From positions 682,001 to 746,000 of the forward strand of contig JAHGAU010000004.1 in assembly GCA_019925105.1 (NCBI GenBank): a stretch of DNA of 64,000 nt. Reading direction: 5' to 3'. The stretch comes from Niebla homalea. Lineage: Eukaryota > Ascomycota > Lecanoromycetes > Lecanorales > Ramalinaceae. Positions 13,811-26,673 of the stretch are shown here, in pieces. Position 1 is the stretch's first letter. Each line of letters opens with the position of its first letter. The notes beneath the pieces were generated by a model. It was not told the origin of the DNA. It searched no databases and was given only the letters and a program-made list of their open reading frames with translations. Made by a program: the position numbers and the translations under genes.

Positions 13811-14461
13811 ACTGGGGGGATTTTATAGTTTACGATTTTTAATCCGGGGTAAAAACCGTATTCTCCTTTTTTATATACTTCAAAATAAGCTTTTTTTTAC
13901 TTTTATAAAACGCGTTAAATAGATTTTATTTATTAAGATAATAAATGATTATCTTAATATTTTTACCGTTTTAAATTCGTTTTTACCGGTTTACGTTTTT
14001 AATTTCTTTAAGTTCTCTTTTACCTTTAAAGACGTTATATTAAGGAGAATATCTTTATTTTATAGCTTATATATAACGATAATTTGCTCCGTTAATAATT
14101 CTCCCGTTACCTTAAACGTTTTTATAAGCTATAAAAAGTTTACTTTTATAGCGGTATTTTTCTTTTTTTTAGTTAATAAACGGATTATTAATGTTTTTGT
14201 TTTCTTTAATATTATTATTTTCTTTTTAATTTATACTGTTTCCCTTTTGATTATTATATGCCTTTTCTTTACGGCCTTTACCGCCTAAGTTTCTCCTATT
14301 TATACTCCCCCAACCGGTACGGTATTAATCCCGCGGGATATGTACGGGATAGGTACGGGACCGGTACGGGATAGGGAAAGGGTATCCTTATCCCGTACCG
14401 GTGGTAAACGGTATGGGACGGTACGGTACCGGGAAATGCCAAGAAACCGGTGGCGGATTAG

Positions 14462-14645
14462 ATAAGGGGCTGAAAGGGTGAAAAGGGGCTAAAAGGGTGA
14501 AAAGGGGTGCAGGTAAGGGTGCAGGTGGTGGTGCAGGTGAGGGTGGTGGTAAGGTGCAGGTAAGGGTGGTGAGGGTGGTAAAGGGTGGTGAGGGTGGTGA
14601 GGGTAATGAGGGTGGTGAGGGTGGTAAGGGTGGTAGTGCGGGTGG
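14462..14645 (+). repeat. G-rich minisatellite (GGGTGGTGA-type units) inside the hAT MITE
   Basis: Purine-rich tandem units such as GAGGGTGGTGAGGGTGGT, with repeated runs of three or four G. This strand has G-quadruplex-forming potential. The Thr/Leu-rich open frame on the other strand is a by-product of the repeat. Confidence 0.85.
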
Positions 14646-14653
14646 ATGAGCAC

Positions 14654-14753
14654 AAAGATTGACACAAATGATTTTTTAGTGGTTTATCGATAACCGGATT
14701 AACTATCATCCGGTTATCGATAAACCATTAAAAAATTATTTGTGTCAATCTTT
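14654..14753. repeat. Near-perfect palindrome, two 45-nt arms with 10-nt loop
   Basis: Left arm 14654-14698 and right arm 14709-14753 are reverse complements apart from a few transitions, centred on ttaactatca. The arm contains GGTTTATCGATAACCGGA. It may be a small foldback element nested in the MITE, or a hairpin of the MITE itself. Confidence 0.85.
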
Positions 14754-15696
14754 ATATTAATCTACCCTTAAATTACCCCTTCTAGCTATACCCTTTAGCT
14801 ATACCCCTGTTACCCCCGCTATACCGCATTTCCCGGTCCCATACCGGCGGTATAGGGACGGTACGGGAACGGGATATACCCTTATACCGTACCGGCCGGT
14901 ATGGGAAGACCATAATCAAATCCCGTCCCATACCGTCCCGGTCGGGGGAGTACCTATTTAAAGGGTTTTTATTATCGTTTTTTTACTTTATACGTTTACC
15001 TTTTAATCCTTATTTTTGCCTTTTACCGGTACTTTTGTTATTACCTTTTAAGCTCTTTTTAACTGTTTTAATTCTTTTAATTTTACTTTTACCTTCTTAT
15101 AAAAGTTTTTATTCCCTATAATTTTACTTATAATATCGGTTAGGTTTCTAACGTAATAACTGTCTATTCCGTTATAAATAACTTATTTAAAGCCTTTACT
15201 GTTTTTTCTTTTATTTGAATTCTTTTACGTATTTAACGTATTATTTCTTTTATCTTTTATGCTTGGTTATTTATAAGTTTATCGTTTTTATTATTTTCGT
15301 TTTTATTTTATATATTCTTAATATTATTAACGTTATTTCCGCTTTATATATATTTATCGCTTTTTTTCCTTTATTGTTATTATCGCCCCGGTCTTTTTAA
15401 CGCCTTTTTTATTTATTATATTTTTACGTATTTTATATATCTCTTTATATATATTTTATCAACTATAATTCTTTTATTTAATTTAGCAGTTATTTATCGC
15501 GTTATTATCGCGTTATTTATATGATTCCCCGTTATTTTTATTAATATAGGTTATTTGCCTACGTACTCCCTCGTTCTCGATTATTATATTACTGATATTT
15601 ATCGTAATTAAAGCATTAGCCTTATTATTACTTAAGTTATACGTATACGTATCGTTCTGGACCTCTGGGGTCCCTTTGTTCGTCGCCTTCCTTTTT

Positions 15697-16078
15697 TTAA
15701 GGATAAGTAAAATACGTTAATAATATAAAGTATATAATATATGAATATATAAACTTAATAAATAAAGGCCTTATTAAAAACGTATATAAATATATAACGT
15801 ATAGGAAGGATAAGTATTTAATATAAAACTTAAAATACCCAATAAAAATTAAGGAAATTAAACGTAAAGAAATTAAGATAACCGTTAAAGTTTAACGATA
15901 TAATTTATATAAAATTAAATTAATCAATTAATTAAAGATAATCCTAAAATAGGTATAAAATTAATTAAATAAAGATAAATACAAAACTATAATAAATAAC
16001 GCGAAAAAAAAGAAACTTATTATAATATTAATCCTTAAGCCCGGTTACTTTAAACTGATAATAATAACCGTAAAAAAG
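15697..16078 (+). pseudogene. Outer Tad1 LINE, second segment (ORF1 end / ORF2 start)
   Basis: Continues the outer LINE after copy A. It aligns with 21940-22310 of the third Tad1 copy, sharing the blocks AAAGAAATTAAGATAACCGT and GAAACTTATTATAATATTAA. It stops at the short-LTR insertion with target AAAAG and resumes at 18069. Confidence 0.75.
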
Positions 16079-16240
16079 TGTCACGAGAAATGCGGTATGC
16101 ATAAAGTGAGTGGGTGTAAAATGTATGATTGATGGCTACCTAGCTATGAAGGTGCGCAATATGAGTATGTACGCCAAGCATACGGAAGAAAGTAAGGCCG
16201 CTCCGTACCAAGGAATCCTCCCATGGTCCATACCGTGATA
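16079..16240 (+). repeat. Left LTR of S1
   Basis: 162 bp, starts TGTCACGAG and ends CCGTGATA. It is largely unmutated and contains the core GTACGCCAAGCATACGG shared with other short LTRs here. Confidence 0.9.
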
Positions 16241-17906
16241 ACATGCCCATAAAAAAGAGAAAAAAGCGACGTCCACGTTGCATTATCCACTATAAAATAC
16301 CATGGATATCGATATACTCGGTAATAGAGGTAATTAAAAGGTAGCTCCGAGTATATAAATAATACTGATTGGATATATAGTTATTAAGAAATAAAGGGCC
16401 GTAAGAATTACATATTAAGAAAAAAAGCGTAAACGGAGTAATTATCGTAATTTATCCGGGAAATAATCGTGATTTTTAAGTATTACGAATAAGTTAAATC
16501 GCTTAAAAACGCGATTTCCGAAGTATTCTTAAGTTATATATTAAAGGTATTATTATTTAAGTAGCTTATAAGTACGTTAATAATACTTTTACTTATTAAT
16601 AAGATCGTAACCTTCTTAACGAATATTACCGAAGTTAACTTTAATATATTTAAGGACGTTATCATTAAGGACGTAAAGGAATAGACCAAGGTTATTATCG
16701 TTAATAAGCTCGGTTTAATATATTAATACGTAATTTATGGTAAGGAGCTTTTAACCTGGGTAAGGGCCTTAATTTAAATAATTACCACGGGGTAGGTAAA
16801 GACGTCGATTACGATTAAATCGTTTATTACGATCGTAATTATTAGTAACGGCATTTAATATTACTTACTATAAGTAAGGTATTTTACTTTAAATACGGTA
16901 TTACTTATATTATATTATTTATTGAATTTATATTTAAGTTATAAAGTAATTTATATCGCTGTTAAGAAACGGTAAAATACTTTATAAGGATAACTTAAAT
17001 TTAATAAACATTAACTATAATCCTTCTTTTAATATATATTTTCAGTATTTAATTAAAGTTATAACTTAACCAATAAACGTTATTACGGGCTTTTAATTTA
17101 AGGCGTTTTTACGTATATATTTAATTTAATTAAGCTATTTAAGTATTTAATAATCCGGTATTCTAAACTAAAAAATAAGTATATCGTAAAGGGAAGCTAT
17201 TAATAATATATTATAAATTAAGGCCTTATACTTATTACTTAAGAACTTAAATATTTATTAACTATAAGCCTTATTTAATCTTAATAAACTTATAAAGCTA
17301 AAAACTATATAATCTTTAATAAGCTTATTATTCTTTATTTTAATAAGGGTCTTAATTCTATTAATAAACGTATAAACGTTATTAATACTATTAAAGTATT
17401 TAAGCTCTTTAACTCGGAAACGGTTTTTTTCTAAGGTTATAAATATAAATTTCTCTTTTAACTTTATGTTAATTAATGGTAAAAGTTTTTATTAACGTCG
17501 TTCTTATTATCGCTTTTTAAAGGGTATATATACTTTAAGCTTAATAACTTTATTAATAAGCTCTTTATTAACTTACTTAAATATATTAAATTTCTTTTTA
17601 ACGTTTAATATAAAATACTTAAGTATTGCTTTAAAGTTATTATTAATAAAACCTATTTTTAGCCTTTAAGGTTCTTATAAAGGTTATTATAATTTCAATC
17701 GAGTAATACAGCCTTATTTATCGGACATAAGATAATATAAGGATAACGTTAAAGGGCCTTTTAAAGGGATCGATGAGTTAAGTATTAAAGAAATACGTTT
17801 AACGCGGTTATTGTAAAAGCCATAATATAGTTAGACCGATTACGGTATATTAACGGTTGTATTGAAGCTATAGGAACGTTTTAATTACTAGGCTATTACT
17901 ACTATT

Positions 17907-18068
17907 TATTACGAGAAATGCGGTATGTATAAAGTAAGTAGGTATAAAATGTATGATTAATGGCTACCTAGCTATAAAGGTGCGCAATATGAGTATATGC
18001 GCCAAGTATGCGGAAGAAGGTAAGGCCGCTCCGTGCCAAGGAATCCTCCCATGGTCCATACCGTGACA
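17907..18068 (+). repeat. Right LTR of S1
   Basis: 162 bp, ends CCATACCGTGACA. Its last 38 bases are identical, in reverse, to 60894-60931. Confidence 0.9.
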
Positions 18069-19806
18069 AAAAGCCAGAATAAATAATACTTAACTTTAAT
18101 AAAAGGTTAATAGCTTGAATAAAAGTTAATAAAAAGGCGTTAACGGAAATCAATATATAATATATTAATACTTTTAAGAATAATATAATATAATATATAA
18201 TATAAAATAAAATAATTAAAATAATATTATTAATATTTAAATTTAGAGAAATAAAAAAACATTAATATTATAATAATATAAAGGTTATTATATAGCCTAT
18301 ATATATGCTTTTCGATTAATCCGGATAAAGGGTTATATTTAACGTTTAAAGGAAATAAAACGACCTAGACGTATTTCTTTATAAATAAAAGGTTAAATGT
18401 AAATAATTAAATTGTTATTTATTATAATAAGAATTTATGTACGCTTCAAATCATACGAGAAAGGGATATAAAGGGTGATTTAAATATTTATAATATAATC
18501 CGCCGTTAATCAAGAAAGTAAAATTATTAACGATACCGTTACTTAAAAATATTATATTTTTACCCGGTAAATATATTATATTAAGAGACTTTAATTTTTA
18601 TTATAATATATAAAATGAAAAAAGTTATATAATTAATTATATTAAATTAAAAGAACTATTAATAATTGTTATAACGTTTAATTTTTCACTATTAATACCT
18701 TGAAATACTATAACGTAAAAAACCCGGAAATTTAGGATAACGATGGATTTAGTATTTAATACGGAAAGGATTATTAACGTGATAATAGTATATAAGCCTT
18801 AAAAAGACCTAAAATATAATTTAAATTATATACCGATATAAATAACCTTAAATTAATCGGTTAATGTAACGCCGTTAATACTAATAAAAAAAAGCGTAGA
18901 AACTAATTAAAGAAGTTAAAATATATATAAAGGTAAAAGAAGCGGTTACGCGGTTAATAAAGCTTGCTTAATTAAATAATAAAAATTAAATTAATCTCTT
19001 TATAGAATAAATGGTAAAAATATTAAATAAAGTAATTAATATAACGGTCTTAATAATAAAACCGTCTTAAAGAGTTAAGATTTATGAAGATAAAAAATAT
19101 ATAATAATAATTATAAAAGTAAAAACGTTAATTAAATAACCTATTAAATATAAAAATTAAAAAATACTTATATAATTAAAGGAAACCTAAGAAGAAAAGG
19201 AAAAAACTATTAAGAAAATTAAGTAAATATATCATTAATTAATAGTTTATAATTTAATTGTTTCCCTTTATAAAATATATAAATTAACGAAGTATAATAA
19301 GGAACAAAGTGAAAAGTTTAAATTTATCTTTAAGTTCCCGCCTTTAAAGAGACTTCATAATACAATAATTAATACTTTTAACAATAAAATTAAAACTCTT
19401 AAAGGAACCTTTCTTCCCCTTCCGTTAGATACTAATCTCTTTAATATTAAGGGTATTACGTACCCGGACCCGGTAACGGTAAATAGAATTATAACTTAAA
19501 AAATAATAATTAAAATAATTAATAAATCCAAGAAAAATGAAATTTTTGTCTTTAACGGAATTCTAAATAAGTTCTTATTTATAAAAATTATTTAAGCAAG
19601 TTTTTACTTATATATGTTAAATTTATTTTAATATCAATTATTATTTTTATAACTTTAAGGAAATTGAAATAATAATCCTTAGGAGATTAGTTAAGTTAAA
19701 TTATTTGAAGGTAGAAGCTTATAAATTAATCGTATTCCTTTATATATTAAGGAAAGCCCTTAAAATAATAATTATAAAAATCCTTAATAAATATACGGAA
19801 ACTTAT
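18069..19806 (+). pseudogene. Outer Tad1 LINE, third segment (ORF2 endonuclease and start of RT)
   Basis: Readable ORF2 blocks: an endonuclease block RDFNFYY near 18585 (from GDFNLHH-type motifs), a conserved region at 18830-19010, and the RT start NYLKVEAYKLIVFLYILRKA at 19699-19758 (family pattern NYxxxKxYRPIxLLxTLGKxLE). It breaks off in RT at the S2 LTR element and resumes at 26837. RIP stops are frequent. Confidence 0.85.
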
Positions 19807-19969
19807 TGTCATGGTTCCAAGTGGCCTTGCTGCCAGGCTCGGCCTACTTGCCTCACGAGTACTAGCTCCTTAGCACTTACACTTATATAATGGGTGCATC
19901 CTGTATTATAGATATTATTATAGTTATTATTCTGTTTATAGCTAAACCTTATATATTAGTTCCTTAACA
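19807..19969 (+). repeat. Left LTR of S2
   Basis: 163 bp. Its first 80 bases are GC-rich and unmutated, and its 3' half is RIP-converted. It pairs with 26674-26836. Confidence 0.9.
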
Positions 19970-20689
19970 TAATAATAACTATCCTTTTAAATCACGAGGT
20001 TAATAATAAGCTTTATATATATTCGTACTTTAGTTAAAACAATACTATTGCAATTATAGTCCCGGACTATAAAGGCGAAAAAGTACTTAAATATCATCTT
20101 GATAAGGGAGGTAATTAATAAACCAAAGAAAATCCTTTAAAACGATACCATAAATAAGCCTATCGTTAAATACTCTTTAAGCTATACGACGAAAATCATA
20201 TACCCTTAATTACCCTGCCCGTAATATAAGGTTTTAATACTTTAATACTTAATAAGTCTATTAATTAAAGACGTACTTAAGGTACGCAATAAACCTACTA
20301 TAAAGGCACTTCAATTCTTCACTTAATTTCCCTTCTTACCGGCCCTTACCTCACTTTACCTTACCTCTCTTATATACCGGCCCCACTAATAACATAAATT
20401 ATATACCAGCTATAGAGATTCTTAAGAGAATGGATAAGACTATAGGCCAAAAATTGGCTTATATTAGATAGTATAATAATACTGGAGTAAGTAATAAATA
20501 TGGAGATGGCGACGAATAACGGGACCCCAGAGGTCAGAAACGATGCACGCGTATATAACTTAAGTAATAATAAGGATAATACCTTAAATACGACAGGCGG
20601 AAGCAGAATAGTAATAAAGATAAAAGGGGAGGAAAGGTAAGCGGTCCAGGTTAACAGGAACGGTAATAAGTCGTATGAACGACGCAATA

Positions 20690-22080
20690 AATACGAGATA
20701 GAACGGCCTTAAATTAAATAAGAAGCCTATAGTTAATAAGATACGCGTAAAAAAACGCGTATAATACGTAAAAATATTATTATAAAGGATAATAAATAAA
20801 AGGTAAAAAAGACGAGAACGGTATACGGGGATAAATAAAAGGTAAGCGGAGGCGTAAAAGGCCTTATTAAGTATATATAAATTAAAAAAGAGCTAAGTAA
20901 AGATAGGGAGATATTAAGTAAATAAGAATAAGTTATAAAAAGAAATAATTATTAAATACGTAAAGAAGAAATAAAAAAAGAAAAAGCAATAAGGGCATTA
21001 AAAAACCTCTTTATAATTATATAAAAAAAATATTACGTTAAAAACCTAGCCGATATTATAAATTAAGCTACGGGGGGTAAAAGACTTTTATATAAAAACG
21101 GGGAGAAATTTAAAAGAATTAAAAAGGTTACGCGGAGTTTAAAAAACGGTAATAAAAACGTTAATAAATAAAAGCGAAAAGAAATAAAAAGGATATATAT
21201 AAAGTGAAGGAGTAACGGGGGAAGCTTTAAGGAAGGGAACGGGGATAAATTAAGTAGCGAAAGCTATAAGGGCGGCGCCGGCGTTAATAATAAAGGAAAT
21301 AAAGGCGGGGGAAAAAATGGCGGTATTAAAGAAAACGAAAATAATAACTATATAATTATTAAGCGAAAAAAAAAGGAATATAACGGTAAAAGCGAACCCG
21401 CTATAATTAATAAAAATATTTAAAGTAACGGAAGAATTATTAATAAAATAAATTATTACGGTATATAAATTATAAAGCGGGGACATTTTCCTTAATATAG
21501 CCTTATTAAAAGCGAAAAAAGGGCTAAAAAAATTAAAAGGATAAACCGGTAAAAAAGGGTATAAAACGGTAAAAATATTAAGGCAATCCTTCGCTATTAT
21601 GGTAAACGGGATATACTTAATAAAGTTTACGGAAGAGGAAGGGGAAGTTACCTTAAGGTAAATAAAGAAAAAGAATATAATCCTCTACCTTAAGCTAGAG
21701 ATCGTTAATTATAATTTCCCCGCTATAATAAAAAAGTTAAACGCCTTCGGTTATATAAAAAGATACTTTACGGTTATCCTAAACGTAACGTTAATAAGGA
21801 TATATAATAATATCCTTAATAAAGGGATAATAAAAGGTAAGTCCCTTAAGTTAATAAGACCTTAAGACCGGGTAATAAATATTTATTAGTACTTTAAATA
21901 TTAAGGGTATAAATATATTACTATAAGGTATTTTAATAGTACGAAGTATACGGTATATATTAAAAAGCACAATACGTATAAATATATTAACTTAATAATA
22001 AAAAGCTTAATAAAGAACGCGCCAAAATACGCGGCGTACAGTAATAATAACTACTTAACGTAAAATTTACGGTATATAAT
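20690..22080 (+). pseudogene. Tad1 ORF1 (Gag-like RNA-binding protein) of copy C, RIP-degraded
   Basis: ORF1 of Tad-clade LINEs binds element RNA and usually ends in zinc knuckles. Here the knuckle region at about 21880-21985 reads YFKY*GYKYITIRYF followed by KHNTYKY, a Cys-to-Tyr RIP version of CxxCxxxGHxxxxC. Upstream sequence is Lys/Glu-rich in fragments. No intact frame is left. Confidence 0.75.
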
Positions 22081-22199
22081 AAGAACGAAAAAAACTTAAC
22101 GTAAAGAGATTAAGATAACGGTTAAAGTTTAACGTTATAACTTATATAAATTTAAACCGGTAAAATAATTAAAAATAATCTTAAAACGTAAATAAAATT

Positions 22200-25100
22200 T
22201 ATTAAATAAGGAAGGATAAAATACGGTAACCGATAACGTAAAAAAGAGGAAGCTTATAATAATATTAACCTTTAAAGTTAATTATTTAACCGGGATTATT
22301 ATTATAGTAAAAAGATTAAAATAAATAACGTTTAACTTTAAGGAAAAACCGTTTATATAAATAAAAGTTAATAAAGAAAGCTTAATAAACGTTAATATTT
22401 AATATATTTACGCTTTTAAAGGTAATATAATATAACGTACATAAGGAAGTAATTAAAGTTATAATACCGATATTTAGATTTAAAAAGGTAAAGGATATTA
22501 ATATTATAACGATATAAAAGCCGTTATATAATCCGTATACTTATTCTTTAATTAATTTGGAAGATGGTTTTTATTTAACTTTTAAGGGTAATAAAATAAT
22601 ATAAATATACTTCTTTATTAATAAAAGGTTAAATATAAATAATTAAAACGTTACTTATTATAAAGGGAACCTATATATACTCCGGATTATATAAGAAAAA
22701 GATATTAAAAATATTTTAAATATTTATAATACGTATAATCCGTTACCGGCCAATAGGAAGGAACCCTTTATAATTTTATTACTTAAAAATATTATAATCA
22801 TACCCGGTAAGTACCTCTTAATAAAGGACTTTAATTTTTATTATATTTAATAAAACGAAGATAATTATACGATTAATTATATTAAATTTAAAGAGTTATT
22901 AATAATTATTATATAATTTAACCTTATATTATTAACGTTAAAAGGAATTATTATATAGGAAAGCTATAAATTTAGGATTATAATCGACTTAATATTTAAC
23001 TCGGAAAATATTATTAATTCAATTATAATATATAAACCTTAAAAGGACTTAAAATATAGTTTAAATTACGTCCCGATATAAATGACCTTAAATTAATCCA
23101 TCGATATAACTCCGCCTTTACCGTTTAAATAAACGTAAAAGATAACCAGGAAAATTAAAATATTAATAAAGGTAATAAAAGTAATATCTTAATTAACGGA
23201 ACGTCCCCGGCTTAATAATAAGGAATAAATTAACCGTTTTATAAAGCGGGTAATAAAGGCTTTAAACGAAATAATTAACGTTATAATCTTAATAATAAAG
23301 CCGTCTTAAAGAGTTAAAATTTATTAAAATAAGGAATATATAAAAGCAATTATAAAGGTAAAAACGCTTATAAAATAAACTATTAAGTATAAAAACCAAG
23401 AAATATTTTAGCGGTTAAAAAAAACTTAAAAAGAAAAGGAAAGAATTATCCGGAAGGTTAAATAGATATACTTCCGGGTTATAATATATAACTTAACGGT
23501 TTCCCCTCGTAATATTTAAAAGTTAATAAAATACAGTAAAGAATAAAGTAAAAAACCTAAACCTATCCTTAAGTTTTTACCCTTAAAAAGATTAAACGGT
23601 ACGGTAACGAATACCTTTAACGGTAAAATTAAGGCTTTCTGAAAAACGTTTTTTCCCTTATTACCGGAAGTTAATTTAATAAATATCGACGGTACGGTAT
23701 ATCCTAAATTAATAATAATAAATAAAATAATAACTTAAAAGATAATAATTAAGGCAATTAATAAGCCGAAGAAGAATAAAGTCCTTAAATTTAATGGTAT
23801 ATTAAATAAATTCCTATCTATAATAATATTATTATTTAAAGAGGTCTTTACTTATTTATTTTAAGTTTACCTTAATATAAGATATTATTCCCGTAGATTT
23901 AAGGAGGCTAAAACGATTATCCTTAAAAAGCCGGTTAAGTTAAATTACTTAAAGGTAAAATTATATAAACCTATAATACTCCTTTATACGTTAAGGAAAG
24001 CTTTAAAAACGGTAATCATAAAGATTTTAAGTAATTACATAAAAGGATATAAGCTGCTCCCCGATTAATAAATAAAGATAAAAAGAGGATAATTAATAAA
24101 AACGGCTTTTAAAGGCTTAATTAATAATATATAAATAATATAAAGCTATAAGAAGAAATATATTATAAGTCTTCTTTCTTTAAATATTATAAGGGTATTT
24201 AATAAAATAAATTATTAAAAGTTACTATATAATTTACGGAAAAAAAAGGTTTTATTTTTCTTCATAAATTAAATAAAGAGTTTCTTAAGTAATTAAGCGA
24301 TATTAATTAACTTAAAATAAAAAATAAATATAATAAAGCCCGCGATAATAAGGATTCCCTAAAAGTTACTTATCTTTTTAATCTTATTCTTATTCTTTAA
24401 CGGCCCGTTTATTAAAGACTTAATAAAGTTAAAATAAAAGGTTTAAGTAAAGGATTTTATTAACGATATTTACTTTTTAGCTTATAATACGTTTATTTAT
24501 ATAAACTATTTAAAGTTAAAATAAGCCTATAAAGTTTATTTATAATAAGTAAAAATATATAAGGTTTAATTTATTCCATATAAATATAAGCTTATTTATA
24601 TAATAAAGAACCTAAAGCTATACGATATAATAGCTATAGTAAACTTAAGTAATATAATAGTAAAACCGGAAGTTAATATTAAAATACTCGGTTTATAAAT
24701 TAATAAAAAACTAGATTAAAAGGATTATATAAAAAAAGTCTAAAAGAAGATAATTTTATAAAAAAGGGGCCTTATTTACCTTACGGCGTTAACGTAAAAA
24801 GCTATTTTATAAAAGGTTAAAACTATTTATTAAACGGTTATAAAGCTTACGATAATATATATAATAACTATTTAATACGTACTTAAAGGCATATTTAAAT
24901 ATAAGAAAAAGCCCGTCCGGTAATTATAAAAAATTTAAAACCGATATTTAAGAATAATAAATAAAGTATATAAAGCGACTCCCGTCTTAATACTGGAATC
25001 CGAGGTTTTTATATTATTAATAAAGCTGGCTTTAAATTAAATAATTGCTTAAGCGAAACTTAAAAAAGGTATAAACTTAATTACGTTAATAAAAAATAAA

Positions 25101-25745
25101 CGTATTTATTAAAATTATAAAAGGCCTTAAATAAGAAAACGTAAAAAAACGGTACTTACCTTTTTTACGGAAGTTAAATTAAAGTAAATTAAAAAAGAAA
25201 TTAACTTAATTTACGTTTAAGAAGTTAATATAAAAGTATATAAACTCTTACCTAAAATAAAAATAACGGAGGAAAAAAAGGTTATAAAGGTAAAATTAAT
25301 AACGATTACTTTATAAATTATAAAAAAATAAATAAAGTATTAACGTAAATATAGAGAATTAATCCTTAAAGGGCGATAGTACTTAACGTTAAATAACGAT
25401 AAAGTTATTAATAAGTATCTTTAACGTTATAAAATTATAAGGAAAGGCAATAATACGCTAATAATTCAACTCCGGATAAATAAGAATAATTTAATTTATT
25501 TCCTTTCTATAATATATACCGGTAGCCGGATTAACGTTAATTATAAATATAAATAACGAAAGTAAAACGTTATATACGTATTAATCTCCTATTTACTATT
25601 TAAAAAGCTTAAATTAAGATTAATTAAAAAGGTAGGAATTAATAATTATTATTAAATACTTATTAATAAAAAAGGTATTAAAGCGGTTATTAAATTTATA
25701 ATAACTATAGGCTTATTATTATAATTCAGCTTAATTAAGGAAATA
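22200..25745 (+). pseudogene. Tad1 ORF2 (endonuclease, reverse transcriptase, C-terminal zinc region) of copy C
   Basis: Domains can be followed in order. The endonuclease block KDFNFYY lies near 22825. The RT start NYLKVKLYKPIILLYTLRKA is at 23943-24002. ISLLSLNI is at about 24165. The catalytic FVDD-type box is now KDFINDIYFLAY at about 24450. ILGL (family ILGLxxD) is at about 24688. The C-terminal Cys/His region GNSRCNC-like...TVRHILISYLLF is at about 25500-25600. Each motif shows transition-type damage and stops at former Trp and Gln codons. Confidence 0.88.
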
Positions 25746-26673
25746 AAGGAAGTAATTAAAAACTTAATTAAAAAACCTTATTACCAACCCGGGGGTAAAA
25801 AGCAGCGGCGGGAAAACTATACTTAATAAAAGGTTAAAAAAGCTATAAATATTAAGGCGGTATAAAAAACGATATTATATCGGTTAATAAAGTTATATAA
25901 ATAAAGTAATAATAATATACGTATTAATAAAGATATTTAATAATATAATCGGAATTCTAAAATTTTTATATTAAATAAACCCGTAAGGTAATAAAAAAGC
26001 AATAAATTTAAAGGTAACCCTTAAGTAGATTTAATCGTAATATTATAGGTTTTCTTGGAAAAAACGTATGAATAAATTCCTATTTTTTAAACGGCCATAA
26101 ATACTTTCAGCCCTTAAGACGTAAGTAGAGGCTAGGTGGATACCGGTTTTTATTCCTAACGTTATAGATATCGGGTTTTTTACGGTTATTAATAAGGCTA
26201 AATGGCCGAGTATTAAGGAACGCCGGAATTAGCTCAGCTAGATCCGTAGTATAAATCAATCAATCAATCAATCAATAATACTGGAGTAAAGTGGATATCG
26301 CGGTATTATATTATAGGCAAGGTATAATAGGGTGTAAACGGTCAAAAAAAGGGAGGTTAAAGACGACGGTATTAATAGTGGTAGCTTTATATTAAACCCT
26401 ATTTTGACAGAAAGTATATAACTTAACTTTATTATGGATATCGCCTTAATTAACTCAGTTTAAGTCGATTTTTTTATTCTTACAGTCGGGTTTCTCGCCT
26501 TTTTTTAAGAGCTTTTTTTAATACCTGGGTTTCTTAGCCATTTAACAATCAACCATTACGCTGGTTTAAAATATTAGCTATATACTCGGTGGTTCTTTAA
26601 GGCTATACTTAGGTCCGATAAGGGTGGTTTTAATTTAAGTGGTAGGAGCTCACCATCGTAAAGGGGGGGATCG

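Larger units (their letters stand above)
14303..14952. mobile_element. hAT-superfamily MITE, 650 bp, 8-bp target duplication CCTATTTA
   Basis: Terminal inverted repeats TACTCCCCCAACCGG at the left and CCGGTCGGGGGAGTA at the right. It is flanked by CCTATTTA at 14295-14302 and 14953-14960, and 8-bp duplications are typical of hAT elements. There is no transposase. The subterminal regions are dense in GGTACGGGA-like repeats on both sides, the sort of sites hAT transposases bind. The interior holds a G-rich minisatellite and a long palindrome. Mostly unmutated by RIP. Confidence 0.9.
1408..15696 (-). mobile_element. Full-length Tad1-like LINE (copy A), minus strand, interrupted three times
   Basis: Runs from its 5' end at 15696 (GGACCTCTGGGGTCCC read on the + strand at 15660-15674) to a 3' tail of repeated TTGA/TCAA units at 1408-1424. 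It is flanked by a 9-bp duplication, TTAAG(A/G)ATA. It is interrupted by a gypsy element (6169-13810), a hAT MITE (14303-14952) and a solo LTR (4000-4154). Removing these leaves about 5.8 kb, the same as the uninterrupted copy at 20491-26275. It is inserted in ORF1 of the outer Tad1 copy. RIP damage is heavy throughout. Confidence 0.85.
13811..15696 (-). pseudogene. Tad1-like ORF1 and 5' end of copy A, RIP-degraded
   Basis: Minus-strand ORF1 region of the copy A LINE. Read in reverse it matches 800-1150 and 21500-21750 (conserved block around an AAAAAAGGAGAA...CCTCCACC-type sequence). The 5' end lies at 15696. A hAT MITE with an 8-bp duplication splits it at 14303-14952. No intact frame. Confidence 0.75.
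16079..18068 (+). mobile_element. Short-LTR retroelement S1 (1,990 bp, 162-bp LTRs), AAAAG target duplication
   Basis: LTRs at 16079-16240 (TGTCACGAGAAATG...) and 17907-18068 (ending CATACCGTGACA). They are equal in length and differ by transitions. AAAAG flanks both sides (16074-16078, 18069-18073). The 1.67-kb interior is RIP-mutated and holds no readable polymerase, so the element is probably non-autonomous. A less mutated relative of its left LTR and leader lies inverted at 60437-60931. Confidence 0.9.
20491..26275 (+). mobile_element. Full-length Tad1-like LINE (copy C), uninterrupted, about 5.8 kb
   Basis: Flanked by a 14-bp duplication TAATACTGGAGTAA (20477-20490 and 26276-26289). It ends in the tandem CAAT/TCAA tail (26253-26275) typical of Tad-type elements. 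ORF1 and ORF2 remnants are in order. The sequence is RIP-mutated in the middle and much less so at about 20500-20700 and after about 26080. It is the best copy for reconstructing the family's structure. Confidence 0.9.

Noticed and set aside
14458..14709. 83-codon Thr/Leu-rich frame on the minus strand
   Set aside because: It is the reverse of the G-rich minisatellite in a MITE; the composition is explained by the repeat.
17968..18153. 61-codon minus-strand frame
   Set aside because: It spans the antisense of the S1 right LTR and adjacent LINE sequence.
26253..26275. Short CAAT tandem repeat considered as a microsatellite or CRISPR-like array
   Set aside because: It is the 3' tail of a Tad1 LINE, directly followed by the target duplication.
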